Assembly: GCA_022792815.1 (NCBI GenBank)
Contig: JAAWBS010000068.1
Span: 1-64,000 of the forward strand
From: Hungatella sp.
GTDB lineage: Bacteria > Bacillota > Clostridia > Lachnospirales > Lachnospiraceae
Direction of reading: 5' to 3'
Length of the DNA: 64,000 bases
Each line of letters opens with the position of its first letter. Positions within the stretch are counted from its first letter, which is position 1. Below, in pieces: positions 51,685 through 60,200 of the stretch. A program made the translations under genes and the position numbers. The notes beneath the pieces are model-generated. The model was not told where the DNA came from, did no database searches, and was given only the letters and a program-made list of their open reading frames with translations.

Positions 51685-51721
51685 CGGCTGTGGAGAGACG
51701 GAAAGAGGAGGAGCGGCAGAG

Positions 51722-52747
51722 ATGGAAGAAGGGGTAGACGGCGCCGGGGTCCGGCAGAGTCGGAAGAAGGAGCGGGGGAGACGGAAGCGGCGGATGATTC
51801 CGTGGATTTTTCTGACTCCCAGCCTGGCGGGAGTGGCGGTGTTTCATGGAATCCCCTTTCTGGATGTGGTCAGACGGTCTTTTCAGGACGTGATGGGGGT
51901 CCGGTTTCTGGGACTTGCCAATTACCGGGCCGTGTGGGGCAACGGGGCATTTCGGCTGGCGGCAGTCAATACCTTCCGGTTTCTGGCAGTGTGTATCCCG
52001 ACGCTGCTGACGGTCTCCCTGGGGTTGGCCCTCCTTCTGACCGCCGTTTCCAGGGGGACAGGGAGAGCGCCTTCCCGGGGAGACTGTGGACAGAAAAGCC
52101 AGGGCTTTTGGCACCAAAAGACTACAGGGCAGGCTTCCTGTCTCGGAGGAAACGGCAGAGACGGCGCGGTTCGGACCACCATGGTTCTTCCCATGGCGGT
52201 TCCGGCGGCCAGTATGGTGTTAATATGGAAGATATTCCTGTGCCCAGAGGGAGTCTTGAATCAGGTGCTGGCGGCAGTGACGGGAGAGCCCTGGTCCGTA
52301 GACTGGGCATTTTCCGGCTATGCATTTCCGGTGCTGGTACTCACCTATCTGTGGAAGCACACGGGATATGACATGATCCTGTGGGCGGCAGGGCTGGCGG
52401 GGATCCCGGAGGAATATTACGAGGCGGCCCGGATGGACGGAGCCGGAGTGTGGGCCAGACTGCGGTATATCACATTTCCTCAATTGGGAGGAACCTTCCG
52501 CCTGGTGGGGATTCTGTCGGTGGTCAATTCTTTCCGGGTATACCGGGAGGCGTATCTGCTGGCAGGCTCCTACCCGGATTCCTCCATCTATCTGATCCCT
52601 CACCTGTTCGCCCATTGGTTTCTGAACCTGGATGTACAGAAGATGACTGCCGCCGCGGTGATGATGACAGCGGTCTTTCTGGCCCAGGCCAGCCTCCTGT
52701 GGCTTTGGGGGAGAAGGCGGAGACGTGAGGGGAGGGGATCTGTGTGA
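51722..52747 (+). CDS. CUT1-like ABC permease (MalF/UgpA-type) with an unusual hydrophilic insert
   Basis: 341 residues. First helix MIPWIFLTPSLAGVAVFHGI, helices around PTLLTVSLGLALLLTAV and AVPAASMVLIWKIFL, and an EAA loop (EEYYEAARMDGAGVWARLRY). Between the second and third helices, where relatives have about ten residues, there is a Gly/Gln/Ser-rich insert of roughly 35 residues (about SRGTGRAPSRGDCG to GRDGAV). It may be a real loop or a translated insertion. GAGGAGG precedes the ATG at 51722. The stop overlaps the next permease start (GTGA). With the lipoprotein at 49378 and the permease at 52744 it forms an importer-like set without a local ATPase. Confidence 0.85.
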   Translation: MEEGVDGAGVRQSRKKERGRRKRRMIPWIFLTPSLAGVAVFHGIPFLDVVRRSFQDVMGVRFLGLANYRAVWGNGAFRLAAVNTFRFLAVCIPTLLTVSLGLALLLTAVSRGTGRAPSRGDCGQKSQGFWHQKTTGQASCLGGNGRDGAVRTTMVLPMAVPAASMVLIWKIFLCPEGVLNQVLAAVTGEPWSVDWAFSGYAFPVLVLTYLWKHTGYDMILWAAGLAGIPEEYYEAARMDGAGVWARLRYITFPQLGGTFRLVGILSVVNSFRVYREAYLLAGSYPDSSIYLIPHLFAHWFLNLDVQKMTAAAVMMTAVFLAQASLLWLWGRRRRREGRGSV

Positions 52748-53589
52748 AAAGAAATTACCGGTTGGCGTGGGTGATTCTGTCAGGAGCCTGTCTTCTGGTG
52801 TGGCTGCCTCTCCTTTTGATGGCAGGAGCGGCGCTGATGCCGGAGGATGAGCTGTATTGGAGGTATCTGTCCCCTCTGGGTCTGGGAAGAGACCGGGTAA
52901 GGGCGGCGCTGATTCCCTCCTATCTGTCTGCGGAGGCCTTAGAGGAGCTGCTCATTCGTTCGCCGGGCTTTTTTGTCATGTTTTGGAACTCCTGTATCCA
53001 GGTGATTCCCATGACTGCAGGGCAGTTCCTGATTGCGGCCCCGGCGGCGTGGGCGTTGGCCAGGTTTCGGTTCCCGGGAAGGGGTCAGCTGTTTGGACTC
53101 TATGTCCTCCTTATGGTGCTTCCCTTCCAGGTGACCCAGGTCTCCAACTACCTGGTTTTGGACCGGCTTAAGATTCTTGACTCTCATCTGGCCATGATCC
53201 TGCCGGGGATCTGGTCCACTCTGCCGGTGTACATTATGGCGAAGTCCTTTGAGGGTATCCCGGATGCCCTGGTGGAGGCGGCGTATCTGGACGGCGCCGG
53301 AGAGAGGGATACTTTTTTGCGCATCGGGCTGCCGTTAGGGTATCCCGGTATCGCCACGGCGCTTATGCTCAGTTTTGTAGACGGCTGGAACGCATTGGAA
53401 CAGCCTGTCACCTACCTGAAGGATAAAAGCCTGTGGCCCATATCCCTGTATCTGCCGGATATCGCAAAGGACAAGGCGGCCGTGGCGTTTGCGGCGGCGT
53501 TTATCACCTGTCTTCTGCCGATTCTGGTCTATCTCAACTGTCAGGAGGAGCTGGAGCAGGGAGTGGCCGCATCCGGGCTTAAACAATGA
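52744..53589 (+). CDS. CUT1-like ABC permease (MalG/UgpE-type)
   Basis: 281 residues with six predicted helices. Typical MalG features are AWALARFRFPGRGQLFGLYV, LPFQVTQVSNYLVLDRLKIL and the EAA loop LVEAAYLDGAGERDTFLRIG. The C-terminus EQGVAASGLKQ is also family-like. The start is GTG at 52744, sharing four bases with the previous stop, with GGGGAGGGG upstream. The first extracellular loop is longer than usual (about residues 35-75). Confidence 0.88.
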   Translation: MKRNYRLAWVILSGACLLVWLPLLLMAGAALMPEDELYWRYLSPLGLGRDRVRAALIPSYLSAEALEELLIRSPGFFVMFWNSCIQVIPMTAGQFLIAAPAAWALARFRFPGRGQLFGLYVLLMVLPFQVTQVSNYLVLDRLKILDSHLAMILPGIWSTLPVYIMAKSFEGIPDALVEAAYLDGAGERDTFLRIGLPLGYPGIATALMLSFVDGWNALEQPVTYLKDKSLWPISLYLPDIAKDKAAVAFAAAFITCLLPILVYLNCQEELEQGVAASGLKQ

Positions 53590-53609
53590 AAATGAGGTGA
53601 TATAGGACG

Positions 53610-55274
53610 ATGAGACGGCGGCTTTTGGCGGTATTTTTTCTCTTTATGATCAGCTGCACGGTGATTTCCAGGATCTATGACAGTGTCACTGTGCCCAAGG
53701 TGGTGACAGCCGCGGCCAAACGGAAGACGGTGGAGACGAAAGTGGAGGGGACGGGAACCGTGAAGGTGAAGGGAAAACGTTTCTGCTCCGTAGTGCCGGG
53801 GCTTCGGGTCCGGAAGATCGAGGTGATACCCGGCAGCGAGGTGAAGGCAGAGGAGCCCCTGTTCTGGTATGACGGGGAGTCTCTGGAAGAGAAGAGGAGA
53901 GAGATTCAAGAGGAGCTGGACCGGATCGCTCTCGACATCGAGAAGGAACAGATCTCACAGGAAACCGTCAGGGCGATGACTCAGGAGGAGACGGCACAGT
54001 GGGAGCTTGCGCTGGCGCTCAGAGAGCTTGAGGATGGCCGGCGGGAGCTTGAGGAGACGAGGGAGGCTCACAGGGCAGAGCTGGAACGGCTGGAAGAGGC
54101 CTATGTCCAGGGAATGGATCTGGCAGAGGATGAGCTGTGGCAGCAGCAGGAGAGAGACCGGGAGGCGGCCAGGCTGGACCTGGAGTCATCCAAGAGCTCC
54201 CGGGACGAGGCCGTCAGGGAGCAGGAGCGGAAGATCGAGGATCTGGAGGAGGAGCTTGAGGGACTGACAGGCGAGGATGAGGGGAAACGGGCCTCATTGG
54301 AGAAGGGACTGGCCAGGGCCAGGGAGGACTTAGAAGACTTGACGGATACCTGGGAGGAGCGGGTGGACAGAGCTGACAATCAGCTGTCTCTCCTTGACTA
54401 TCAGGAGGATCGGATTCGATATGGTCAGACCAGCATCCAGGAGTCCAGAAAAGAGACCTATGAGGCGGCAATCAGGCAGGAGCAGGAGCGGATGAAAGCG
54501 GCGGAAAAGCAGGTGGAAGAGCTGGGAAAAGCCGTGGAAAAGGCTCAGTGGCAGCTGTCCGCGGCCCAGAGACAGGATGAGACCAGTCAGCAGACCGAGA
54601 GAAGGCAGAGACGGATCTCGGCTCTTACTGTGAAAGGTCTTGAGCTGGACAAAAGGGAATGGGAGAGGCAGCTGACAGTAATCGACGCCCTTTTGGAGTG
54701 CGGAGGTCAGATGAAAGCGCCTCTGGACGGTGTGGTAGTGGACATGGAGCTGACAGAAGGTAAGACGGCCTCCGGCCAGGAGCTGGTCTCGCTGTCTGTG
54801 GGGGAGACTCTGTTTGAGGGTACATTTTTAAAGGAGGAGCAGGAATTGACCACAGGCGACCGGCTTCAGATCCTGGTTCCCGGCACCCGGCAGACCAGAG
54901 AGGCCGTCATCAGCCGCCTGAATCTGATGGGAGACACAGAAGGAGTCTTCCAGGCGGATTTAGACCAGGGGGGCTTGGATTTAGGAGTGATCACCTCCTA
55001 TTCCTGCAGCAGACAGTCGGACATGTTCGACAAGGTTATCCCGTTAGAGGGATTGAGAAAAGACATGAAGGGGTATTACTGTCTGGTGGCCAGACCCAGA
55101 ACCACGATGCTGGGGGAAGAGTTTCGGGCGGAGCGGGTGGAGGTGCAGGTGCTGTATCAGGGAGCCCGGGAGGCGGCTGTGGAGGCCTCCATCTTTGAGT
55201 CCGACGCGGTGATCATAGGGGAGAACAAGACTATCAGCGCGGGAGTCAGGGTGCGCCCGGTGTCGGGATTTTGA
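53610..55274 (+). CDS. HlyD/MacA-type membrane-fusion (adaptor) protein with long coiled coil
   Basis: 554 residues. N-terminal anchor helix (about 5-24), then a biotinyl-lipoyl-like half (VEGTGTVKVKGKRFCSVVPG, IEVIPGSEVKAEEPLFWYDG), a very long charged coiled coil (about 95-345; ERQRRISALTVKGLELDKRE near its end), the second lipoyl half (MKAPLDGVVVDMELTEGKTA) and a beta-barrel domain (LFEGTFLKEEQELTTGDRLQ). This is the HlyD/RND-adaptor order, as in Gram-positive MacA/YknX-like exporters. The coiled coil is unusually long. It lies 20 bases after a sugar-type permease, an unexpected partner, and before the orphan MacB-like domain gene. Confidence 0.85.
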   Translation: MRRRLLAVFFLFMISCTVISRIYDSVTVPKVVTAAAKRKTVETKVEGTGTVKVKGKRFCSVVPGLRVRKIEVIPGSEVKAEEPLFWYDGESLEEKRREIQEELDRIALDIEKEQISQETVRAMTQEETAQWELALALRELEDGRRELEETREAHRAELERLEEAYVQGMDLAEDELWQQQERDREAARLDLESSKSSRDEAVREQERKIEDLEEELEGLTGEDEGKRASLEKGLARAREDLEDLTDTWEERVDRADNQLSLLDYQEDRIRYGQTSIQESRKETYEAAIRQEQERMKAAEKQVEELGKAVEKAQWQLSAAQRQDETSQQTERRQRRISALTVKGLELDKREWERQLTVIDALLECGGQMKAPLDGVVVDMELTEGKTASGQELVSLSVGETLFEGTFLKEEQELTTGDRLQILVPGTRQTREAVISRLNLMGDTEGVFQADLDQGGLDLGVITSYSCSRQSDMFDKVIPLEGLRKDMKGYYCLVARPRTTMLGEEFRAERVEVQVLYQGAREAAVEASIFESDAVIIGENKTISAGVRVRPVSGF

Positions 55275-55296
55275 GCATAGACATGGAGAGGGAGAG

Positions 55297-55893
55297 ATGA
55301 ATCGGAGAAAAAACAGGATGGCTTCGCGGCTGGCCGGGCTCCTTTTTGCCGGGGTACTCTTGGTCGGGGGAGGAGGCCTCTGCTGGTACGTGCTCCTATG
55401 TGCCCCGTATCGGGCGGAGGCGGACTGCCGGGGCCTGGGAATCGACGCGGAGACTATGAGACAGCAGGAGGAGTCGGGGAGATATGAGGCGCTGGGGGTC
55501 ATCACCATAGCCGGGTGGCGCATAGAGGATCATCAGAGAGTGACCTCAGTCAGCACGGGCAGAAAGGCAGCGCCCACAGTGATGGCCGTGTACGGCTCCA
55601 TGGAGCTGGTGATCCCGTCCTCTGTCCTCTGCGGCCGGTATGGCCTGGATGTGGATAGGGATTTCTGTGTGCTCAGCGAGGGTCTGGCCCGGCGCCTCTT
55701 CGGGAGCACGGAGGTGGCCGGAGAGTGCGTGAGGACAGAAGAAGGGATCTATATCGTGTCCGGCGTGGTCCGCCGGGAGGAGGAATTTCTTATGATCCCT
55801 GCAAAGGAAGGGCCGGTGGAGGCGCTGGCGGTGAAAGCGAGAGGATGGATGGGGGCTTGGGAGGCTCTTAGGAGAGTGACGGAGGAGGCGTGA
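55297..55893 (+). CDS. Orphan MacB-like periplasmic-core-domain protein with single membrane anchor
   Basis: 198 residues: one N-terminal helix (about 12-32) followed by an extracytoplasmic domain. The segment FCVLSEGLARRLFGSTEVAG, then YIVSGVVRREEEFLMIPAKE, matches the pattern of the MacB periplasmic core domain. The four-helix FtsX permease part is absent: the protein ends without further membrane segments. With the adaptor just upstream it may rebuild an exporter-like extracellular complex or sense an envelope signal. GAGGGAGAG precedes the ATG. No ATPase gene is present. Confidence 0.68.
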   Translation: MNRRKNRMASRLAGLLFAGVLLVGGGGLCWYVLLCAPYRAEADCRGLGIDAETMRQQEESGRYEALGVITIAGWRIEDHQRVTSVSTGRKAAPTVMAVYGSMELVIPSSVLCGRYGLDVDRDFCVLSEGLARRLFGSTEVAGECVRTEEGIYIVSGVVRREEEFLMIPAKEGPVEALAVKARGWMGAWEALRRVTEEA

Positions 55894-56403
55894 GAAATGC
55901 CGATAGACACAGGTGTTAGTGTCTGCTCCATAACGAATAGCTGATTAATTTAATAAAAATGGTTGCAATCCTTCGGGATGTGCTATATACTTAACAAGTC
56001 GGTACATTTGCTGCCGGCTTGATTTTGTAATCTTCGCCGTGGATTCTCCACGACAGGGTTCTTAAAATCTTTGTATCAGGCTGTGATATTCAGCAGAGAA
56101 ATCAGGAGATCTATAAAATGTAGTTGTGGGATGCCGGAAGAAAATGAGAAAGACCTATAGGAAAAGCATGGATCGGTAAGAATCAGAAGCCATTCCATAT
56201 CAAAAAGCAATATTATAATAGGAAGTAACAGCTTCCATTTCAGGCAGAATGCGTTGTCAGATGGGGTAAAACCCATGGGGCAGCGCTTTTTGTCTGCCTG
56301 GGGGGCTTCAAGCACAATCTGAAGGGGAAAGATCTTGACGTAAAAAGGCGAGTTTCTCCGGTTACAAAAGTTTTTTTTGAGAAATTACATAAAAAGTGCC
56401 AAA
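55894..56403. other. Long intergenic interval before the matrix operon
   Basis: About 510 bases with no convincing gene. It holds a weak terminator (55996-56028), a small ATGGG/CCCAT hairpin and a GGCAG/CTGCC hairpin near 56258-56300, and an inverted copy of the GTAACCGG word (56358-56365, CCGGTTAC) that can pair with the sites at 56404-56423. A run of eight Ts lies near 56371. Confidence 0.5.
55996..56028 (+). terminator. Probable terminator after the adaptor/MacB-like genes
   Basis: AAGTCGG / CCGGCTT stem (7 bp, one G-U pair) with an 11-base loop, followed by GATTTTGT. Weak but well placed about 100 bases after the last gene of the transport module. Confidence 0.45.
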
Positions 56404-56436
56404 TGTAACCGAGATGTAACCGGTGAGATTTATAAT
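56404..56436 (+). promoter_or_regulatory. Candidate response-regulator-controlled promoter of the matrix operon
   Basis: TGTAAC (56404-56409), five bases and TGTAAC (56415-56420) form a direct repeat with an 11-bp period, the PhoB/OmpR-type box. The -10 TATAAT (56431-56436) follows directly, with no normal -35. The box sits where the -35 would be, as at PhoB-activated promoters. Confidence 0.5.
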
Positions 56437-56485
56437 AGACACAACTGAATAGGAGGTGGTGTCTATCAAAGTCAGGTGTAAGCGA

Positions 56486-57127
56486 ATGGATAGGAGAGCA
56501 TATGGAATCCTGGCTATCCGTCGCAGTCAAAGCAATCAGGTATCCGGCTCAATTTACCATCACCTTCATGAAGAGAAACTCTCGTTTAACGGATTTATGG
56601 AAATGACAGAATGGCTGCAGTTGCTTTCTGAGCTTCAGGGATATCCGATGACCGAAATAGAGGAGGGGGAGGGGACAGATACCACCTCACTTTCACGGTT
56701 GGAAGAACGGGTAAGCCAGATTGAAGGTCAGCCGGGGTTTGCGGTACAAACACATCTATACCGTCTGCAGATGTACCATTGTTTCCGGAATACATACCAA
56801 GGAAGTTTGGAAGAACAGGAAAGCGGAAAAAGGTGGCACTTCGAAAGCTTTCTGGAACTGGTCCGGATCCTGGAGAATCAATTGGGAATCCTTCCGGAAA
56901 AGACATTGTTCCCGGAAGCGCCGACAGGTACCTATATGTACCGCAGAGACAATCAGAAATTTGCGATCACCGTGTTGTTCCACAGGAACAATACATGGCA
57001 GGGAACCATCCGTTGGGTCAATGGCAAGAAGACGATCAATTTTAAAACATGTCTGGAACTGTTATTGATCTTAAGTGAAATTTGCGCAGACAGCAGGGAT
57101 GAGAGGATGATATGTACTGGTGATTAG
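56486..57127 (+). CDS. Three-repeat protein of unknown function, first gene of the matrix operon
   Basis: About 213 residues made of three copies of a roughly 45-residue unit. Each has a beta-hairpin-like half and a helix of the form F..hhEhh.hh: ILAIRRSQSNQVSGSIYHHL ... FNGFMEMTEWLQLLSEL (56507-56640), LYRLQMYHCFRNTYQGSLEE ... FESFLELVRILENQL, and FAITVLFHRNNTWQGTIRWV ... FKTCLELLLILSEIC. No signal peptide or membrane segment, so it is cytoplasmic. I recall similar short proteins next to SipW/TasA-like genes in related bacteria, with no known function; a regulator or chaperone is possible. ATG 56486 is used, though its ribosome site is weak. A GTG at 56456 overlaps a good AGGAGG and would add ten residues. 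Confidence 0.7.
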   Translation: MDRRAYGILAIRRSQSNQVSGSIYHHLHEEKLSFNGFMEMTEWLQLLSELQGYPMTEIEEGEGTDTTSLSRLEERVSQIEGQPGFAVQTHLYRLQMYHCFRNTYQGSLEEQESGKRWHFESFLELVRILENQLGILPEKTLFPEAPTGTYMYRRDNQKFAITVLFHRNNTWQGTIRWVNGKKTINFKTCLELLLILSEICADSRDERMICTGD

Positions 57128-57146
57128 CAGATGTTTATGTTCGCCA

Positions 57147-57178
57147 GAACTGTCAAAAAGTAAACTTTTTGACAGTTC
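57147..57178 (+). terminator. Perfect 15-bp hairpin between the repeat protein and the giant surface protein
   Basis: GAACTGTCAAAAAGT and ACTTTTTGACAGTTC are exactly complementary with only AA between. The CTTTTT is inside the stem and no T-run follows it. It could attenuate or process the transcript ahead of the large gene, 58 bases before its start. Confidence 0.6.
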
Positions 57179-57235
57179 GTCTATGGCAGACAGGTTACAT
57201 GGAAATAGAAAGAAAGTATGGCTGAGGTGAAAAGG

Positions 57236-60200
57236 ATGAGTAGGAAGAGAAGAATAAGGACAAAACTCAAAAGATGTTTCGCGATGTTCCTGTCACTCTG
57301 TATCATGTTCTCCATGTTCCAGGGGGTGGCCTGGGCGGACATGAAGCCGGAGGAAGAGGGACAGCTTCGGGACGTGATGATTGAGCTGGACGGGGAGAGA
57401 CTTCTTTCGGAGGCGGGGAAAGCCATCCAGGAACAGAACGTCTTTGATTTTGAAGAGTACGGCATGTCGTTCCTGCTTCAGAACGAAGAGGGAAAACTGG
57501 TGATCTCGGAGGATTACCGGAAGGTCCTGAGTTCCGATACCGGAACGGTCTATGTCATTGACGAGATCCCCTACATGGATGAAGCCGCTGCCTGTGAAGT
57601 CCTGGGGGATGCCATGCTGACAGTTTTGGTGAAAGTGGACGACAAGGGAGCCGGGCTTGGAACGGCCAGCAATGCAAGGCGGGCTACGGAAAGCAACGCA
57701 AGGAAGGGAACTCCCGGCAATGCTCTCTATGAAAATGGATATGAGCTGACCGGAGATGAGCAGTTCATCTTCCTGTTAGTGAACCCGACCAAGGATGAGA
57801 TCAACTTACAGATCAGTATCAACGGCCAGAGGACAGGAGTCATCAGTGTAGGCCGTGAGAGCGCTTTGCCGGCAGGAGAAGTAGTAAAAGAGGCCAAGAA
57901 GGCGGAAGAGACGAAAGCCGAGGGACAGAAACCGGCGGAGGCAAAACCGGACGGAACAGTGGAGACGCCGGCATTCCAGGCACCATCGGAGACGGCACCT
58001 GTAGAGAGTCTGCCGGAGATGAGCCTTCCTGAGGAAGGATCGATAGAGGAGACAGAATCCATCGAGGTTCCCACGCTTCCGGCTATCGATATCGAGAACA
58101 CAGAGAGCACTACGGAAGAGACGGGCGGGACAGAATCTGTGACAGAGACAAGAACAGAGGAGACGGCAGAGGCGGAAACTGAAGAAAGTATCAATCAGCC
58201 GGAAACTGGTACAGCGGAGAGTGAGGGAACGGAGGAAAAAGAAGAGTCAGATATTGAGACTGAGGCTACGGAGGATGAAAGCAGTCAGGAAGTGATTCCT
58301 GAGGAGAGAGAGTCCTACGAGGCGGAAGAAGAATCCAACTCTGATACAGCCGAGGGCAATGCAGATTCAGGTCAGGATCCTGATGCAGAGGCTCTGGTAT
58401 CGGATGACGCGTCAGAGGTGCCGGAACAAAACATAGAAGAAAAGAATCCGCTGTCTGTATCCAGCCATAAAACGTACCGTGTAGGAACGTCCATGGGCCC
58501 CATCGAAGGATTTGTGGATGAGGAAGACCGGGACGGAGAATGGGATAAAGAGATAGGGAATGATACAGAAGAGGAAAACAGAGAGAAGATTCACTTCAGC
58601 GACGAGGTAATCGTCGTAAGCGAAGGCACGGATGGAGTGGAACTGGAGACCTACGTACTTCCCACAGTATTGATGGAGATTGGCAGAGAGCCTGTGAACC
58701 TGATCGGGGATGAGGCGGAGCCTGCGGTGTATACGAGGAAGAAGAACGCAGAGATGCCCTCTGCTGGGATTATGATGTTGAATGCCAGAAGTTTAGGGGC
58801 GAAAGAAGCCTCCTTGGCTGAGCTGAATCTGATGAAGGTAAATCTATATAATTATGATGAAGAGACATTGAATAACACAATAAGAGCAGATGTGCCTGAT
58901 TCTGATAAATCAAAATTGTTTCTTCTAAACCTGGTAGATAAGCCGCTAAGCGAAGTGGGGCATCAGAATCGCGGCCATCATTATATGGATTCGAATGGAG
59001 AGGAGGATTATGCTGCTCACCAGGGGATTATGGGAGATACCTATGATGAAGCAGGAAAAATAGCTTTAAAAGATCCATACCTTGCAGGAGGCCTAAATAG
59101 TGTTTGCAATCTGTTTCCTGAGACTGCATCGGAAGTGGTAGATGGAGTAACGGCTTATATAGATGTTCCGGTTGGCGAAGGCGTATTTCAACTGGTGGAT
59201 GGCTATTATAGATTGAATGCATTTGAAACCACTACCTATAGCAATAAAGACAAGATTACTGGTGAATCGGGAGTTATTAAGGAAGAAGTAAATACAGACA
59301 ATGGGACTATCGGTGGACCGACACCCTTAGGCTTGTCTGGTAATGATGACGATGGCTATCAGTTAGAATACAACACAAAGAATATAGGCGGCAATATAGG
59401 ATTCTGGCCATTTAATCTTTTGGAGGGAAAGAAAAAAGAAACTTTTGGAATGAAAATTTCTTTTGATTTCCGCATGTATGAGAATGGTGTGGGTTCAAAT
59501 GGCAAACCAGCACAATTCACTTTTGCCGGAGATGATGATGTATGGGTTTATCTGAAGGATCGAGATGGAAACGCAGTTTCAAAGCTAGCGTTAGACCTTG
59601 GCGGGATCCATGGGGCAACGGCAGGAACGATCAATTTTCAGACTGGAGTTGTGACACATTATAAGGTATTGAGTCACTTTGGCAATAGCGATAATGATAG
59701 CCGAATCAGAAAAAAAGTTCAATGGTACCTTTACAATGATTGTGAAGACGAATCCAAGTATGATAAAGTTTTGGGATTAGAACGTCCATCGGCGAAGAAT
59801 GGCAAGAACTATACGTTAGACTTTTATTACATGGAACGTGGCGGTAAGATGTCAAGCTGTTATATCGATTTTAATTTGAGTATCATTCCTAAACAGGAAA
59901 TACGAATTCAGAAAAATATCGAGGGAACAGCAGACAAAAAAGAATTCCAGTTTCAGGTAATAAGCAGTGACGATCCGGATGCTTTAGTAAGTTATAGAAA
60001 TTCTAATGGAGCAGATGGGAACGGTATCATAAAATCTGATATTCTCACCTTAAACGGCGCCGGACGTGGAAGTATACAGATCAACAAGAATCAAAATAAA
60101 TATTTCTATGTCGAAGAACTAAATGCCGGAGAAAATGTAGAATGGAGTACATCAGGTATATACGACGAATCAGAGTTAACTGCTCACAGAAGGCCGGGGC

